Assembly: GCA_021839785.1 (NCBI GenBank)
Contig: JAKCAB010000392.1
Span: 1 to 7,351 of the forward strand
Direction: 5' to 3'
DNA length: 7,351 nt
DNA from: a bacterium
Lineage (GTDB): Bacteria; Verrucomicrobiota; Verrucomicrobiae; Limisphaerales; J093
Of this stretch, positions 1 through 5,866 are shown in pieces. Position 1 is the first letter of the stretch. Each line of letters begins with the position of its first letter. Position numbers and translations under genes: made by a program. The notes beneath the pieces are model-generated. The model searched no databases and was not told where the DNA came from. It saw nothing but the letters and a program-made list of their open reading frames with translations.

Positions 1-500
1 AGGCCGGCCTGGACCTGCTGGACACCTCGCCGATCGCTTACGAGTACGTGGACAATCCCACCGGCGACGGCATGGTCACGCACTTCGCGAACGGCGCGAA
101 GATGATCCTGTCGCGCGGCGACAAGTACTGGCACGGCTCCTGTGGCATGCGGTTCGATGGCCCGGAAGGCTGGGTCTCCGTCGCCGACGGCTATTCGCGG
201 CCGGAGGTTTCCAATCCGCGCCTCCTCGACGATTTCAACAAGATCGTCAACGACTACATCGCGCGCACGCAGCGCCCGATGAGCCACGTCCGCGATTTCC
301 TGAACTGCGTGAAGTCGCGCCGCCGCACCGTGGCCCACGAGGTGGTGATGCACCGCTCGATGTCCGCCGTGCACGCGGCGAACATCTGCATGTGGCTCAA
401 GCGCGATTTGAAGTACGACCCGGTCAAGGAGGAGTTCGTCAACGACGTGGAAGCCAACCGCCTCCGCTCCCGCGCCATGCGCGAACCGTACATTTTCTAA
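1..500 (+). CDS. Gfo/Idh/MocA-family NAD(P)-dependent oxidoreductase, C-terminal part (5' end outside window)
   Basis: The reading frame is open from base 3 to the TAA at 498-500, so only about the last 165 residues are seen; the N-terminal Rossmann NAD(P)-binding domain lies upstream of the window. What remains is the substrate-binding alpha/beta domain and tail. The strand segment GMRFDGPEGWVSV, the helix HVRDFLNCVKSRR with a following His-rich stretch (VAHEVVMHRSMSAVHAANI), and the closing block KYDPVKEEFVNDVEANRLRS...REPYIF are typical of the large PVC-type Gfo/Idh/MocA proteins, many of which oxidise or epimerise sugars and glycosides and carry Tat signals. Substrate and export cannot be judged from this part. 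The gene precedes a secreted HEAT-repeat gene by 36 bases on the same strand, so co-transcription is likely. The family call is firm; the specific reaction is unknown. Confidence 0.9.
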   Translation, partial: AGLDLLDTSPIAYEYVDNPTGDGMVTHFANGAKMILSRGDKYWHGSCGMRFDGPEGWVSVADGYSRPEVSNPRLLDDFNKIVNDYIARTQRPMSHVRDFLNCVKSRRRTVAHEVVMHRSMSAVHAANICMWLKRDLKYDPVKEEFVNDVEANRLRSRAMREPYIF

Positions 501-521
501 GGCCAAGTCACGACCACCCAG

Positions 522-527
522 AAAGGA
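522..527 (+). promoter_or_regulatory. Shine-Dalgarno site of the HEAT-repeat gene
   Basis: AAAGGA lies 9 bases before the ATG at 537. It is the clearest ribosome binding site in the window and fixes the start of the HEAT-repeat protein, whose signal peptide begins directly at that Met. Confidence 0.75.
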
Positions 528-536
528 ACCGAAACC

Positions 537-2507
537 ATGAAGTCCAAGTTCTCACTTTTCGCCCTGGCCTTTACCGTCGCGGTCAGCGCCGCGCTCGCCC
601 AGGAACCCACGCCGCTGGTGACGCGGGGACAGGATCAACTGATCGCCGTCCTGAAATCTGCCGACGCCTCGCGCAAGGCCAAAGCCGACGCCTGCCGCGA
701 ACTGGCCGTCATTGGCGGCAAAGATGCCGTGCCGGTGCTCGTCGGCCTGCTGCCGAATCCGGAGATGAATCACATGGCGCGTTATGCCCTGGAAACGATG
801 CCCGACCCGGCGGTGTCCGACGCGTTGCGCACCCAGCTCGGCAACTTGAAGAGCCTGCCGCTCGTGGGCGTCATCGGCAGCCTCGGCGTGCGGAAAGATC
901 CGAAGGCGGTCGAACCGCTGGCCGCTTTGCTTACCGACAGCGACCTCGAAGTCGTCCGCGCGGCGGCGCGCGCTTTGGGCAGCATCGGCACACCCGCGGC
1001 GGCGCAGGCGCTGAAGGATGCGTTGTCCAGCGTGAATGAGGACAACCTGCTGGCGTTTTGCGAAGGCTTCGCGCGCTGCGCCGAGTCGCTCGCCGCCAAT
1101 GGCCACCGGGACCAGGCACTCGACATTTACGGTGAAGCCTACAAGGACGACCGCCTGCCGCATCAAGTACGGGCCGCGGCATTGCGGGGCGCGGTGCTGC
1201 TGCGCGGCAAAGACGGTCTGCCGATCCTCCGCGAAGCCCTGCACAGCGCGGATTACACCCAGTTCGCGGCCGCCAACCGCATCGCCCTGGAAATGCCCGG
1301 CCCGGAAGTGACCCAGTTGCTCTGCGACGAACTGGGCAAACTGCCGGCGGACCAACAGGTCGTGGTGGTCGGCACGCTCGCCGAGCGCGGCGATCCGGCG
1401 GCGCTGAACGTGATGATTTCCGCGATTCAGAATGGAGCCAAAGATGTCCGCCTGGCGGCCATCCGCGCCCTGGCGCGCATTCCACGAGCCGAATCGGTGC
1501 CCACGCTGGTCAAGCTGTTGAACGACGGCGACCGCGACGCGGCGCAGGCCGCGAAGGAAAGCCTGGGAGGATTTGCGGACCCGGCGGCGGACGTGGCGAT
1601 CGCCGGCTTGCTCGCCAGCAACCGCCCCGGCAACCGGTTGACCGCCGTCGAGTTGATCGGCCGGCGTCAAACGCGTGCGAGTGTGCCGGACTTGTTCAAG
1701 GCCGCCGGCGACGCGTCGGCTGACGTGCGCGTGGCCGCGATCAAGCAGATCGGCGAACTGGGCAGTGCGGGTGAAGTGCCGAAGGTGCTGGAGGTTTTGG
1801 TCAGCACCAAGGACGCGCGCGATCGCGGCGCCGCGGAACAAGCCTTGGTCACGTTGTGCGCCAAGGCTGGCGACGCCGAATCGAACACCGCGGCGGTTTC
1901 TGCCGCCCTGGCCAAGGCGCAACCCGAAGCCAAAGGCTCGCTCCTGGAGGTGCTGGCCTCGATCGGCGGGCCGGGCGCGCTCCAAGCGGTCTCGATCGCG
2001 GCGAAGGAGGGCAACGCTCTGGTTCGCGGGTCTGCTATCCGGGCGCTGAGTTCCTGGAAAACGGCCGACGCGGCGCCCGCCTTGTTCGAGCTGGCCAGCA
2101 AAGCGACGAGCGACACCGACAAGACGCTTACGCTGACGGGCTATCTCACCCTGGCGGCGAACACCGACCTGCCCGCGCCGCAGCGGTTGGAGATGTGCCG
2201 CCTGGCCGCCGGCTTGGTGTCGAAGACCGCGGAGAAGAACCTGCTGCTCGCGGCGTTGGGCGCCTTGCCCTCGATGGACGCATTGCCGCTGGCGCTGCCT
2301 TACCTCGACGACGCGGCTACGCGTGACGCGGCCAGCGCGGCCGTACTCTCCATCGCCGACAAACTGCTCCAAGGCCAGACGCCAAAGGCGACCGCCGCGG
2401 GGCTGGTCGCGCCGCTCCAAAAGGTGGCCCAGACCACCGGCAACGCCGACTTGGCCAAGCGCGCCAAGGCGCTTGCCCAGCGGGCCGCGACCAAGGCCGG
2501 CCAATAG
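537..2507 (+). CDS. Exported HEAT-repeat protein, 656 residues
   Basis: The ATG follows a good Shine-Dalgarno site and begins a Sec signal peptide: MKSK, a hydrophobic core (residues 5-20) and an ALA|QEP cleavage site after residue 21. The mature protein is an almost unbroken solenoid of about 30-residue helical pairs. Clear HEAT-like units lie near residues 64-90, 124-151 (AVEPLAALL...VRAAARALGSIG), 287-315, 320-345, 383-410 (VPDLFKAAG...VRVAAIKQIGELG), 414-440, 477-508 and 512-540. No catalytic domain, membrane anchor or heme motif is seen. HEAT solenoids usually act as protein-binding scaffolds, so a periplasmic or outer-surface scaffold is the best inference; the partner is unknown. The gene lies 36 bases after the Gfo/Idh/MocA gene and is followed by an intrinsic terminator, so it probably ends that operon. 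A 717-residue antisense frame across it is a by-product of GC-rich codons. Confidence 0.93.
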   Translation: MKSKFSLFALAFTVAVSAALAQEPTPLVTRGQDQLIAVLKSADASRKAKADACRELAVIGGKDAVPVLVGLLPNPEMNHMARYALETMPDPAVSDALRTQLGNLKSLPLVGVIGSLGVRKDPKAVEPLAALLTDSDLEVVRAAARALGSIGTPAAAQALKDALSSVNEDNLLAFCEGFARCAESLAANGHRDQALDIYGEAYKDDRLPHQVRAAALRGAVLLRGKDGLPILREALHSADYTQFAAANRIALEMPGPEVTQLLCDELGKLPADQQVVVVGTLAERGDPAALNVMISAIQNGAKDVRLAAIRALARIPRAESVPTLVKLLNDGDRDAAQAAKESLGGFADPAADVAIAGLLASNRPGNRLTAVELIGRRQTRASVPDLFKAAGDASADVRVAAIKQIGELGSAGEVPKVLEVLVSTKDARDRGAAEQALVTLCAKAGDAESNTAAVSAALAKAQPEAKGSLLEVLASIGGPGALQAVSIAAKEGNALVRGSAIRALSSWKTADAAPALFELASKATSDTDKTLTLTGYLTLAANTDLPAPQRLEMCRLAAGLVSKTAEKNLLLAALGALPSMDALPLALPYLDDAATRDAASAAVLSIADKLLQGQTPKATAAGLVAPLQKVAQTTGNADLAKRAKALAQRAATKAGQ

Positions 2508-2543
2508 CGCGCGCTGCCATTCGTTTCCGAACCGCTCGCAACC

Positions 2544-2588
2544 ACCGCTCTCCCGATCAGCTTTGGGTCGGGGGAGCGGTTGGCTTTT
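2544..2588 (+). terminator. Intrinsic terminator after the HEAT-repeat gene
   Basis: ACCGCTCTCCCGA (2544-2556) pairs with TCGGGGGAGCGGT (2568-2580). This gives a 13-bp stem with a single G-U pair and an 11-base loop. A short T run (TTTT, 2585-2588) follows after TGGC. It starts 36 bases after the HEAT-repeat stop codon at 2507. The stem is strong and the T run is modest, so rho-independent termination is likely but not certain. Confidence 0.75.
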
Positions 2589-2654
2589 AACGGCGGCGTT
2601 GGTTGCCGCGCGTTGGCTGGCCAGGCGCGGTGCACGCCGATTCGGTGTCGCCAT

Positions 2655-2683
2655 TTGACAACCACCGGGGCGCGGCTTAGTGG
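2655..2683 (+). promoter_or_regulatory. Candidate promoter for the phosphoesterase-M19 operon
   Basis: A perfect TTGACA (-35 consensus) lies at 2655-2660, downstream of the terminator and 65 bases before the phosphoesterase ATG. At the ideal 17-base spacing the -10 position holds TAGTGG, a poor match. A better hexamer, TATGCT (2687-2692), is 26 bases away, which is too far for sigma-70. Position and -35 box argue for a promoter; the -10 element is uncertain. Confidence 0.35.
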
Positions 2684-2725
2684 TCGTATGCTGAAAGCCC
2701 TGCAACCCGGAAAGCCACTCGAATT

Positions 2726-4102
2726 ATGGTCGTTGTATTCAGCGATGTGCACCTCACCGACGGAACTACCGCCCGCAACGTTCACGCCAGCGCCTTCAAC
2801 CTCCTCGGCGGGGAGATCGCGGCGGTGGCGGAAAAGAAAGGCGATCTCACGGAAATTCACCTGGTGCTCCTCGGCGACATCTACGATCTCGTCCGCACCA
2901 GTTACTGGGTGGGGGAAGTCGCGGAGAAGGAGCGGCCTTGGAACGGGACCGCCGATCCCGAGACGGCCATGAACGCTGACGAGGCTGCCGCGCGCGCCCA
3001 GTTTCTCGCCGTGCTCGATCGCATCCTGGCCACCGAACCGGCGCGGGCTTTGGCGCAGATGGTGAAAAGCCTGCCGGCGGTGAACGGCCAGCCGCCACGC
3101 GTCACGTACGTGGTCGGCAACCACGACCGCGCGTTCAACAATTACCCGGCGTTGAAGGAGCGCCTGCAACGCGAGTTCGCCCCGATCCCGGTGGAGTTTG
3201 CGCTCAAAGTCCAGGCCGATGCCTACGGTCTCCTCGCCCGACACGGTCACGAGTGGGACGGCGAATGCCACGGCTGGGAGTTTTACAACAAAGTGCTTCG
3301 CCGCGACGGCAAGCTGGATCGGTTCGATCCGCCGTGTTACCGCGTGCAAGCGATCGGCGAGGCGGTCACCGCCGAGTTGATGTCGGGGTTGGTCCACAAC
3401 ACCGCGCGCGGTTTTGCCGAGGAGGGCTGGAACTCGGCCGCCGACCTGGCCTTCCTGGAAAGCTTCAAGGACATCAACAACCTCCGGCCGTTGACCGCCG
3501 CCTTCAACTGGCTCGCCTGGTTCGTCCGGGGCCAGGGCGGGGAAGACGACCGCTACTTCCCGGTCATTCGCGAAGCCTTGAAGAACGCGTTGACCGGGCT
3601 GCTCCGCTCGCGCCTGGCGCGACAATGGGACAAAATCCAGAGCGACTTCCTCGTTTCCGGCGACCTGACCGACCATCTTTCGCGCGTGCTGGCCTTGGTG
3701 AAACAGCGACAGGGTTTGAAACTCCTCGAAGGATTGACCTCGGTCGCGAGCCTGTTCGGTGGCGGCGGCAATGGCTTGGACGGTTTGGCCAAAGGCGCGC
3801 AGAGCGAACTCACCGACGGTGAGGCCGCGGGCGACGCCATCCAGTACGTCTTGTACGGCCACACGCACGAAGCGCGGGAAGACTGTTTCCGCGCGGGCCA
3901 GGATGGGCGCGTGAAGTTCTACGTGAACACCGGCACGTTTCTGCCGTTCATCGACCGCTCCCGCGATGGACGCGGGTTCTGGCACGCCCACCGCATGACT
4001 TACGCGCTGCTGTTCAACAACGACGAAGACCGAGATGGCCGTCGCGGTCCCGGTCCCACGCTGGATGTCTGGAACGGCCTGCGCCGCAAAATGACCGATT
4101 GA
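2726..4102 (+). CDS. Calcineurin-like metallophosphoesterase with a large internal insertion
   Basis: The 458-residue product shows the five metal-binding blocks of the calcineurin-like phosphoesterase superfamily in order: SDVH (D7, H9), GDIYD (D51, D54), GNHD (N132, H133), HGH (H173-H175) and GHTH (H379, H381), followed by the usual YVNTGTF strand at 400-405. All expected dimetal ligands are present, so it should be an active phosphomonoesterase, phosphodiesterase or pyrophosphatase. About 200 residues separate the fourth and fifth blocks; compact relatives have far fewer there. The insert is helical-looking and includes aromatic and amphipathic segments (residues 255-310). No signal peptide is present, so a cytoplasmic location is likely. 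The start at 2726 places beta-strand 1 at the N-terminus, as in the family; an in-frame stop at 2678-2680 rules out a long extension. A weak GGAAA lies 12 bases before it. The M19 gene follows after 13 bases. Substrate unknown. Confidence 0.88.
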   Translation: MVVVFSDVHLTDGTTARNVHASAFNLLGGEIAAVAEKKGDLTEIHLVLLGDIYDLVRTSYWVGEVAEKERPWNGTADPETAMNADEAAARAQFLAVLDRILATEPARALAQMVKSLPAVNGQPPRVTYVVGNHDRAFNNYPALKERLQREFAPIPVEFALKVQADAYGLLARHGHEWDGECHGWEFYNKVLRRDGKLDRFDPPCYRVQAIGEAVTAELMSGLVHNTARGFAEEGWNSAADLAFLESFKDINNLRPLTAAFNWLAWFVRGQGGEDDRYFPVIREALKNALTGLLRSRLARQWDKIQSDFLVSGDLTDHLSRVLALVKQRQGLKLLEGLTSVASLFGGGGNGLDGLAKGAQSELTDGEAAGDAIQYVLYGHTHEAREDCFRAGQDGRVKFYVNTGTFLPFIDRSRDGRGFWHAHRMTYALLFNNDEDRDGRRGPGPTLDVWNGLRRKMTD

Positions 4103-4115
4103 ACCGCCCGTCGCC

Positions 4116-5258
4116 ATGCCTGCCTCCGACGCCGCCCGCCAACTCCACGCCCGCTGCCCGGTGGTGGACCTCCACGCCCACCCGTCGCTGAAAGTGGCGC
4201 TGTGGGGCAGCAAATTCGCGGAGCGGCATCGCACCGGCGGGGCGTGGAATCCGTTCGCGACGCGCGTGGACCTGCCCAAGCTGCGCGAAAGCGGCGTCAA
4301 GGCGCTGCTGTCGGCGGTGTATTTGCCGGAGCGCGGCCTGCTGGACGATTGCTGGTTGATGAAAACGGCGAGCTGGCTGGCCCCGCGCCGAATCAAACGC
4401 TTCTTCAAAGACGATCCGTTCGCGGTCACGCTCGCCTTGTTCCAGGAATTCGAAGACGAGGTCGCTCGCTCGCGGGTGGACGGCCAGGAAGTGGCGCGGG
4501 TGGTGAAGTCTGTGACCGAACTGGACGCGGCGCTGGCGGAAGGCAAGATCGCCATCCTGCACAGCCTCGAAGGCGCGCACAGCCTGGGCAACGATCCGGC
4601 TCGGGTCCGCCAGCTTTTTGACCGCGGCGTGTGTCTGCTGACGCTCGGCCACTTTTACGAAAACGCCTTCATCGCCCCCGTCGATGCCATTCCGCCGGCG
4701 CAGAAGCTGGCTGGTTGTTTCAGCCGGCCCAAAGATCTCACCAAAGGCCTGACACCGCTGGGCGAACAATTGGTCGAGCAATGCGTGGAGCTTGGGATGC
4801 TGGTGGATCTCACGCATGGCACGCCACCCGCCCGCCGGCGGGTCATCGACATCGTGAACCGCCGTCGGCCGCTGGTCTTCTCGCACGTCGGCGTGGCCAC
4901 GATGAATCCCGCGCCGATGAACCCGACGCGCGAGGAAGTCCGCGCCGTGGCCGACTCGGGCGGCGTGATCGGCATCATCTTGATGAACTTCTGGCTGACC
5001 ACCGCCGAACTCAAGCAGGGCCTCCACCTGGTGGTGGAGACTGCGCGTCACCTCAAGGACCAGGGCGGGATCGAGACCGTGGCGCTCGGCACGGATTTCG
5101 ACGGCTTCACCGACCCGCCGGACGACGTGAAAGACATGGCCGACCTGCCCAACCTCACGGACGCTCTGCTTCGCGGCGGTTTCACCGAAACCGAGATCGA
5201 GCGAATCCTCGGCGGCAACGTCCTGCGCGTGCTGCGGCAAGGCTGGGGACGCCGGTGA
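4116..5258 (+). CDS. Peptidase M19 (membrane/renal dipeptidase) family metallohydrolase, divergent active site
   Basis: The 380-residue protein follows the M19 TIM-barrel layout. Landmarks are VVDLHAHPS (residues 16-24), ILHSLEGAHS with the probable metal-bridging E152, LTLGHFYEN (H179), LVDLTHG (H234), LVFSHVG (H257), GGVIGI (282-287), VALGTDFDG with candidate catalytic D327, and the family-typical C-terminal GGNVLRVL. M19 enzymes are dizinc hydrolases cleaving dipeptides, including ones with D-residues, and some related amides. Two differences stand out. The first metal motif is H20-A-H22, where the dipeptidases have His-x-Asp. By manual alignment, the substrate-binding Arg of human renal dipeptidase (R230) falls at M268. 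Dipeptidase activity is therefore not assured. No signal peptide is seen. The start is 13 bases after the phosphoesterase stop, with no obvious ribosome binding site, so translational coupling is likely. Confidence 0.88.
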   Translation: MPASDAARQLHARCPVVDLHAHPSLKVALWGSKFAERHRTGGAWNPFATRVDLPKLRESGVKALLSAVYLPERGLLDDCWLMKTASWLAPRRIKRFFKDDPFAVTLALFQEFEDEVARSRVDGQEVARVVKSVTELDAALAEGKIAILHSLEGAHSLGNDPARVRQLFDRGVCLLTLGHFYENAFIAPVDAIPPAQKLAGCFSRPKDLTKGLTPLGEQLVEQCVELGMLVDLTHGTPPARRRVIDIVNRRRPLVFSHVGVATMNPAPMNPTREEVRAVADSGGVIGIILMNFWLTTAELKQGLHLVVETARHLKDQGGIETVALGTDFDGFTDPPDDVKDMADLPNLTDALLRGGFTETEIERILGGNVLRVLRQGWGRR

Positions 5259-5285
5259 GCCCACGGCGAAGTTTAGACGGGGAGC

Positions 5286-5322
5286 ACCCGCCGCTGGCGG
5301 GTCGCCGAAAACATTGGTTTTC
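5286..5322 (+). terminator. Double hairpin, possible terminator after the M19 gene
   Basis: Two perfect hairpins lie back to back 28 bases after the M19 stop. The first is ACCCGCC-GCT-GGCGGGT (5286-5302, 7-bp stem, 3-base loop). The second is GAAAAC-ATTG-GTTTTC (5307-5322, 6-bp stem). The second supplies the T run (5318-5321) that follows the GC-rich first stem, as in an intrinsic terminator, although the T run starts 15 bases after the first stem. It could also be a repetitive extragenic palindrome. Confidence 0.4.
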
Positions 5323-5444
5323 TGCGCCGGCTTGCGACCTCCCTGAATCTCCGGCGGGCAGCCAGACACGATCCACGACCCACGGGCGCGCGCCTTTCAA
5401 CTTCGTTTCCAGGCGTTAGCCGCTTTGACCGCACTAAGCCGGCT

Positions 5445-5479
5445 GCAAGCCAGCGCGCCGGTGAAACCGCGCGGCTTGC
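5445..5479. repeat. Long imperfect stem-loop beside the small leftward gene
   Basis: The arm 5445-5462 pairs with 5466-5479 around a GAA loop. All 14 bases of the right arm pair, with a 1-base and a 3-base bulge in the left arm. An 8-base palindrome AGCCGGCT (5437-5444) abuts it. It begins three bases beyond the stop codon of the leftward small gene (TAA at 5485-5483), so it could protect the 3' end of that transcript or terminate it. No clear T run follows on either strand. A repetitive extragenic palindrome is the other reading. Confidence 0.5.
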
Positions 5480-5482
5480 TGG

Positions 5483-5752
5483 TTAAGCCTTGGGCTTGAT
5501 GAGCGCGTGCCGGTAATGCCGCTTCACGCTGCGGCAGGAATCCAGCGAATCCTTGGCGTCGTCGTTTTCCCAGACCTCGTCGTAAACGGCCTTGGTTGGG
5601 CGCTTCCGCAAGCGATGTTCTTCCAGGATGGAACCGTCGCTTTGGCAGAGGATTTCGATGAACCGCGGCTCTTCGAGCGGGCGAAAACGGTTGGACAGGA
5701 TGACCAGCACCTTGCGGGGCGGTTCGTCGGCTTTGCGTTTGCGAGTTGCCAT
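5483..5752 (-). CDS. Small conserved-looking protein of unknown function, 89 residues
   Basis: I do not recognise a named family. The chosen start gives MATRKRKADEPPRKVLVILS, a basic flexible head followed by a beta strand, then PRFIEIL, a charged middle (LEEHRLRKRPTKAVYDEVW) and a basic C-terminus (KRHYRHALIKPKA). The mix of hydrophobic strands with evenly placed acidic, basic and aromatic residues looks like a real small cytoplasmic protein. The opposite-strand frame over the same bases (5507-5776) reads less like one. An upstream Met at 5803 would add 17 residues (MPRAGAHSTSRRVCFPI) that look like translated leader, so the inner Met at 5752 is preferred. No Shine-Dalgarno site is visible, which weakens the start call. 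The gene is divergent from the FAD oxidoreductase and runs toward the M19 gene. The basic charge could suit nucleic-acid or ribosome binding, but that is speculation. Confidence 0.65.
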   Translation of the reverse strand: MATRKRKADEPPRKVLVILSNRFRPLEEPRFIEILCQSDGSILEEHRLRKRPTKAVYDEVWENDDAKDSLDSCRSVKRHYRHALIKPKA

Positions 5753-5810
5753 AATCGGAAAACAAACGCGGCGTGAAGTACTATGCGCGCCTGCGCGCGG
5801 CAAGCCTGGA

Positions 5811-5849
5811 TTGCCGGCGGCGCTTTAAGCTTTGCCGGCGCGGCGCTTT
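5811..5849. repeat. Near-perfect tandem direct repeat in the divergent intergenic region
   Basis: TTGCCGGCGGCGCTTT (5811-5826) recurs as TTGCCGGCGCGGCGCTTT (5832-5849). The two copies differ only by a 2-base insertion, and their left ends are 21 bases apart, two helical turns. The repeat ends 17 bases before the FAD oxidoreductase ATG and lies 58 bases upstream of the leftward small gene's start. The spacing and place suit a two-site operator, but GC-rich low-complexity sequence could give this by chance. Confidence 0.5.
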
Positions 5850-5866
5850 GGCCTGGAATCGCGCGC

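Noticed and set aside
2506..2515. 10-base palindrome AGCGCGCGCT overlapping the HEAT-repeat stop codon
   Set aside because: It is alternating GC with no loop, followed by no T run. The real terminator candidate lies 30 bases further on.
552..2705. 717-residue open frame on the minus strand over the HEAT-repeat gene
   Set aside because: It is rich in Arg, Gly and Gln with no domain or signal. It is antisense to a gene with a ribosome binding site, signal peptide and clear repeats. Long antisense frames are expected at this GC content.
2300..4591. 763-residue open frame on the minus strand over the phosphoesterase and M19 genes
   Set aside because: It crosses three well-supported plus-strand genes and the terminator and has no recognisable motif.
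4014..5369. 451-residue minus-strand frame over the M19 gene
   Set aside because: It is the antisense shadow of a gene with intact M19 motifs; its composition is unlike a real protein.
5507..5776. 89-residue plus-strand frame opposite the small leftward gene
   Set aside because: Its sequence looks less protein-like than the minus-strand product, and it has no clear ribosome binding site. Some doubt remains, because neither frame has a recognised family.
5785..5798. GCGCGC-CT-GCGCGC inverted repeat
   Set aside because: This is simple alternating GC sequence, self-complementary by composition; there is no supporting context for a specific site.
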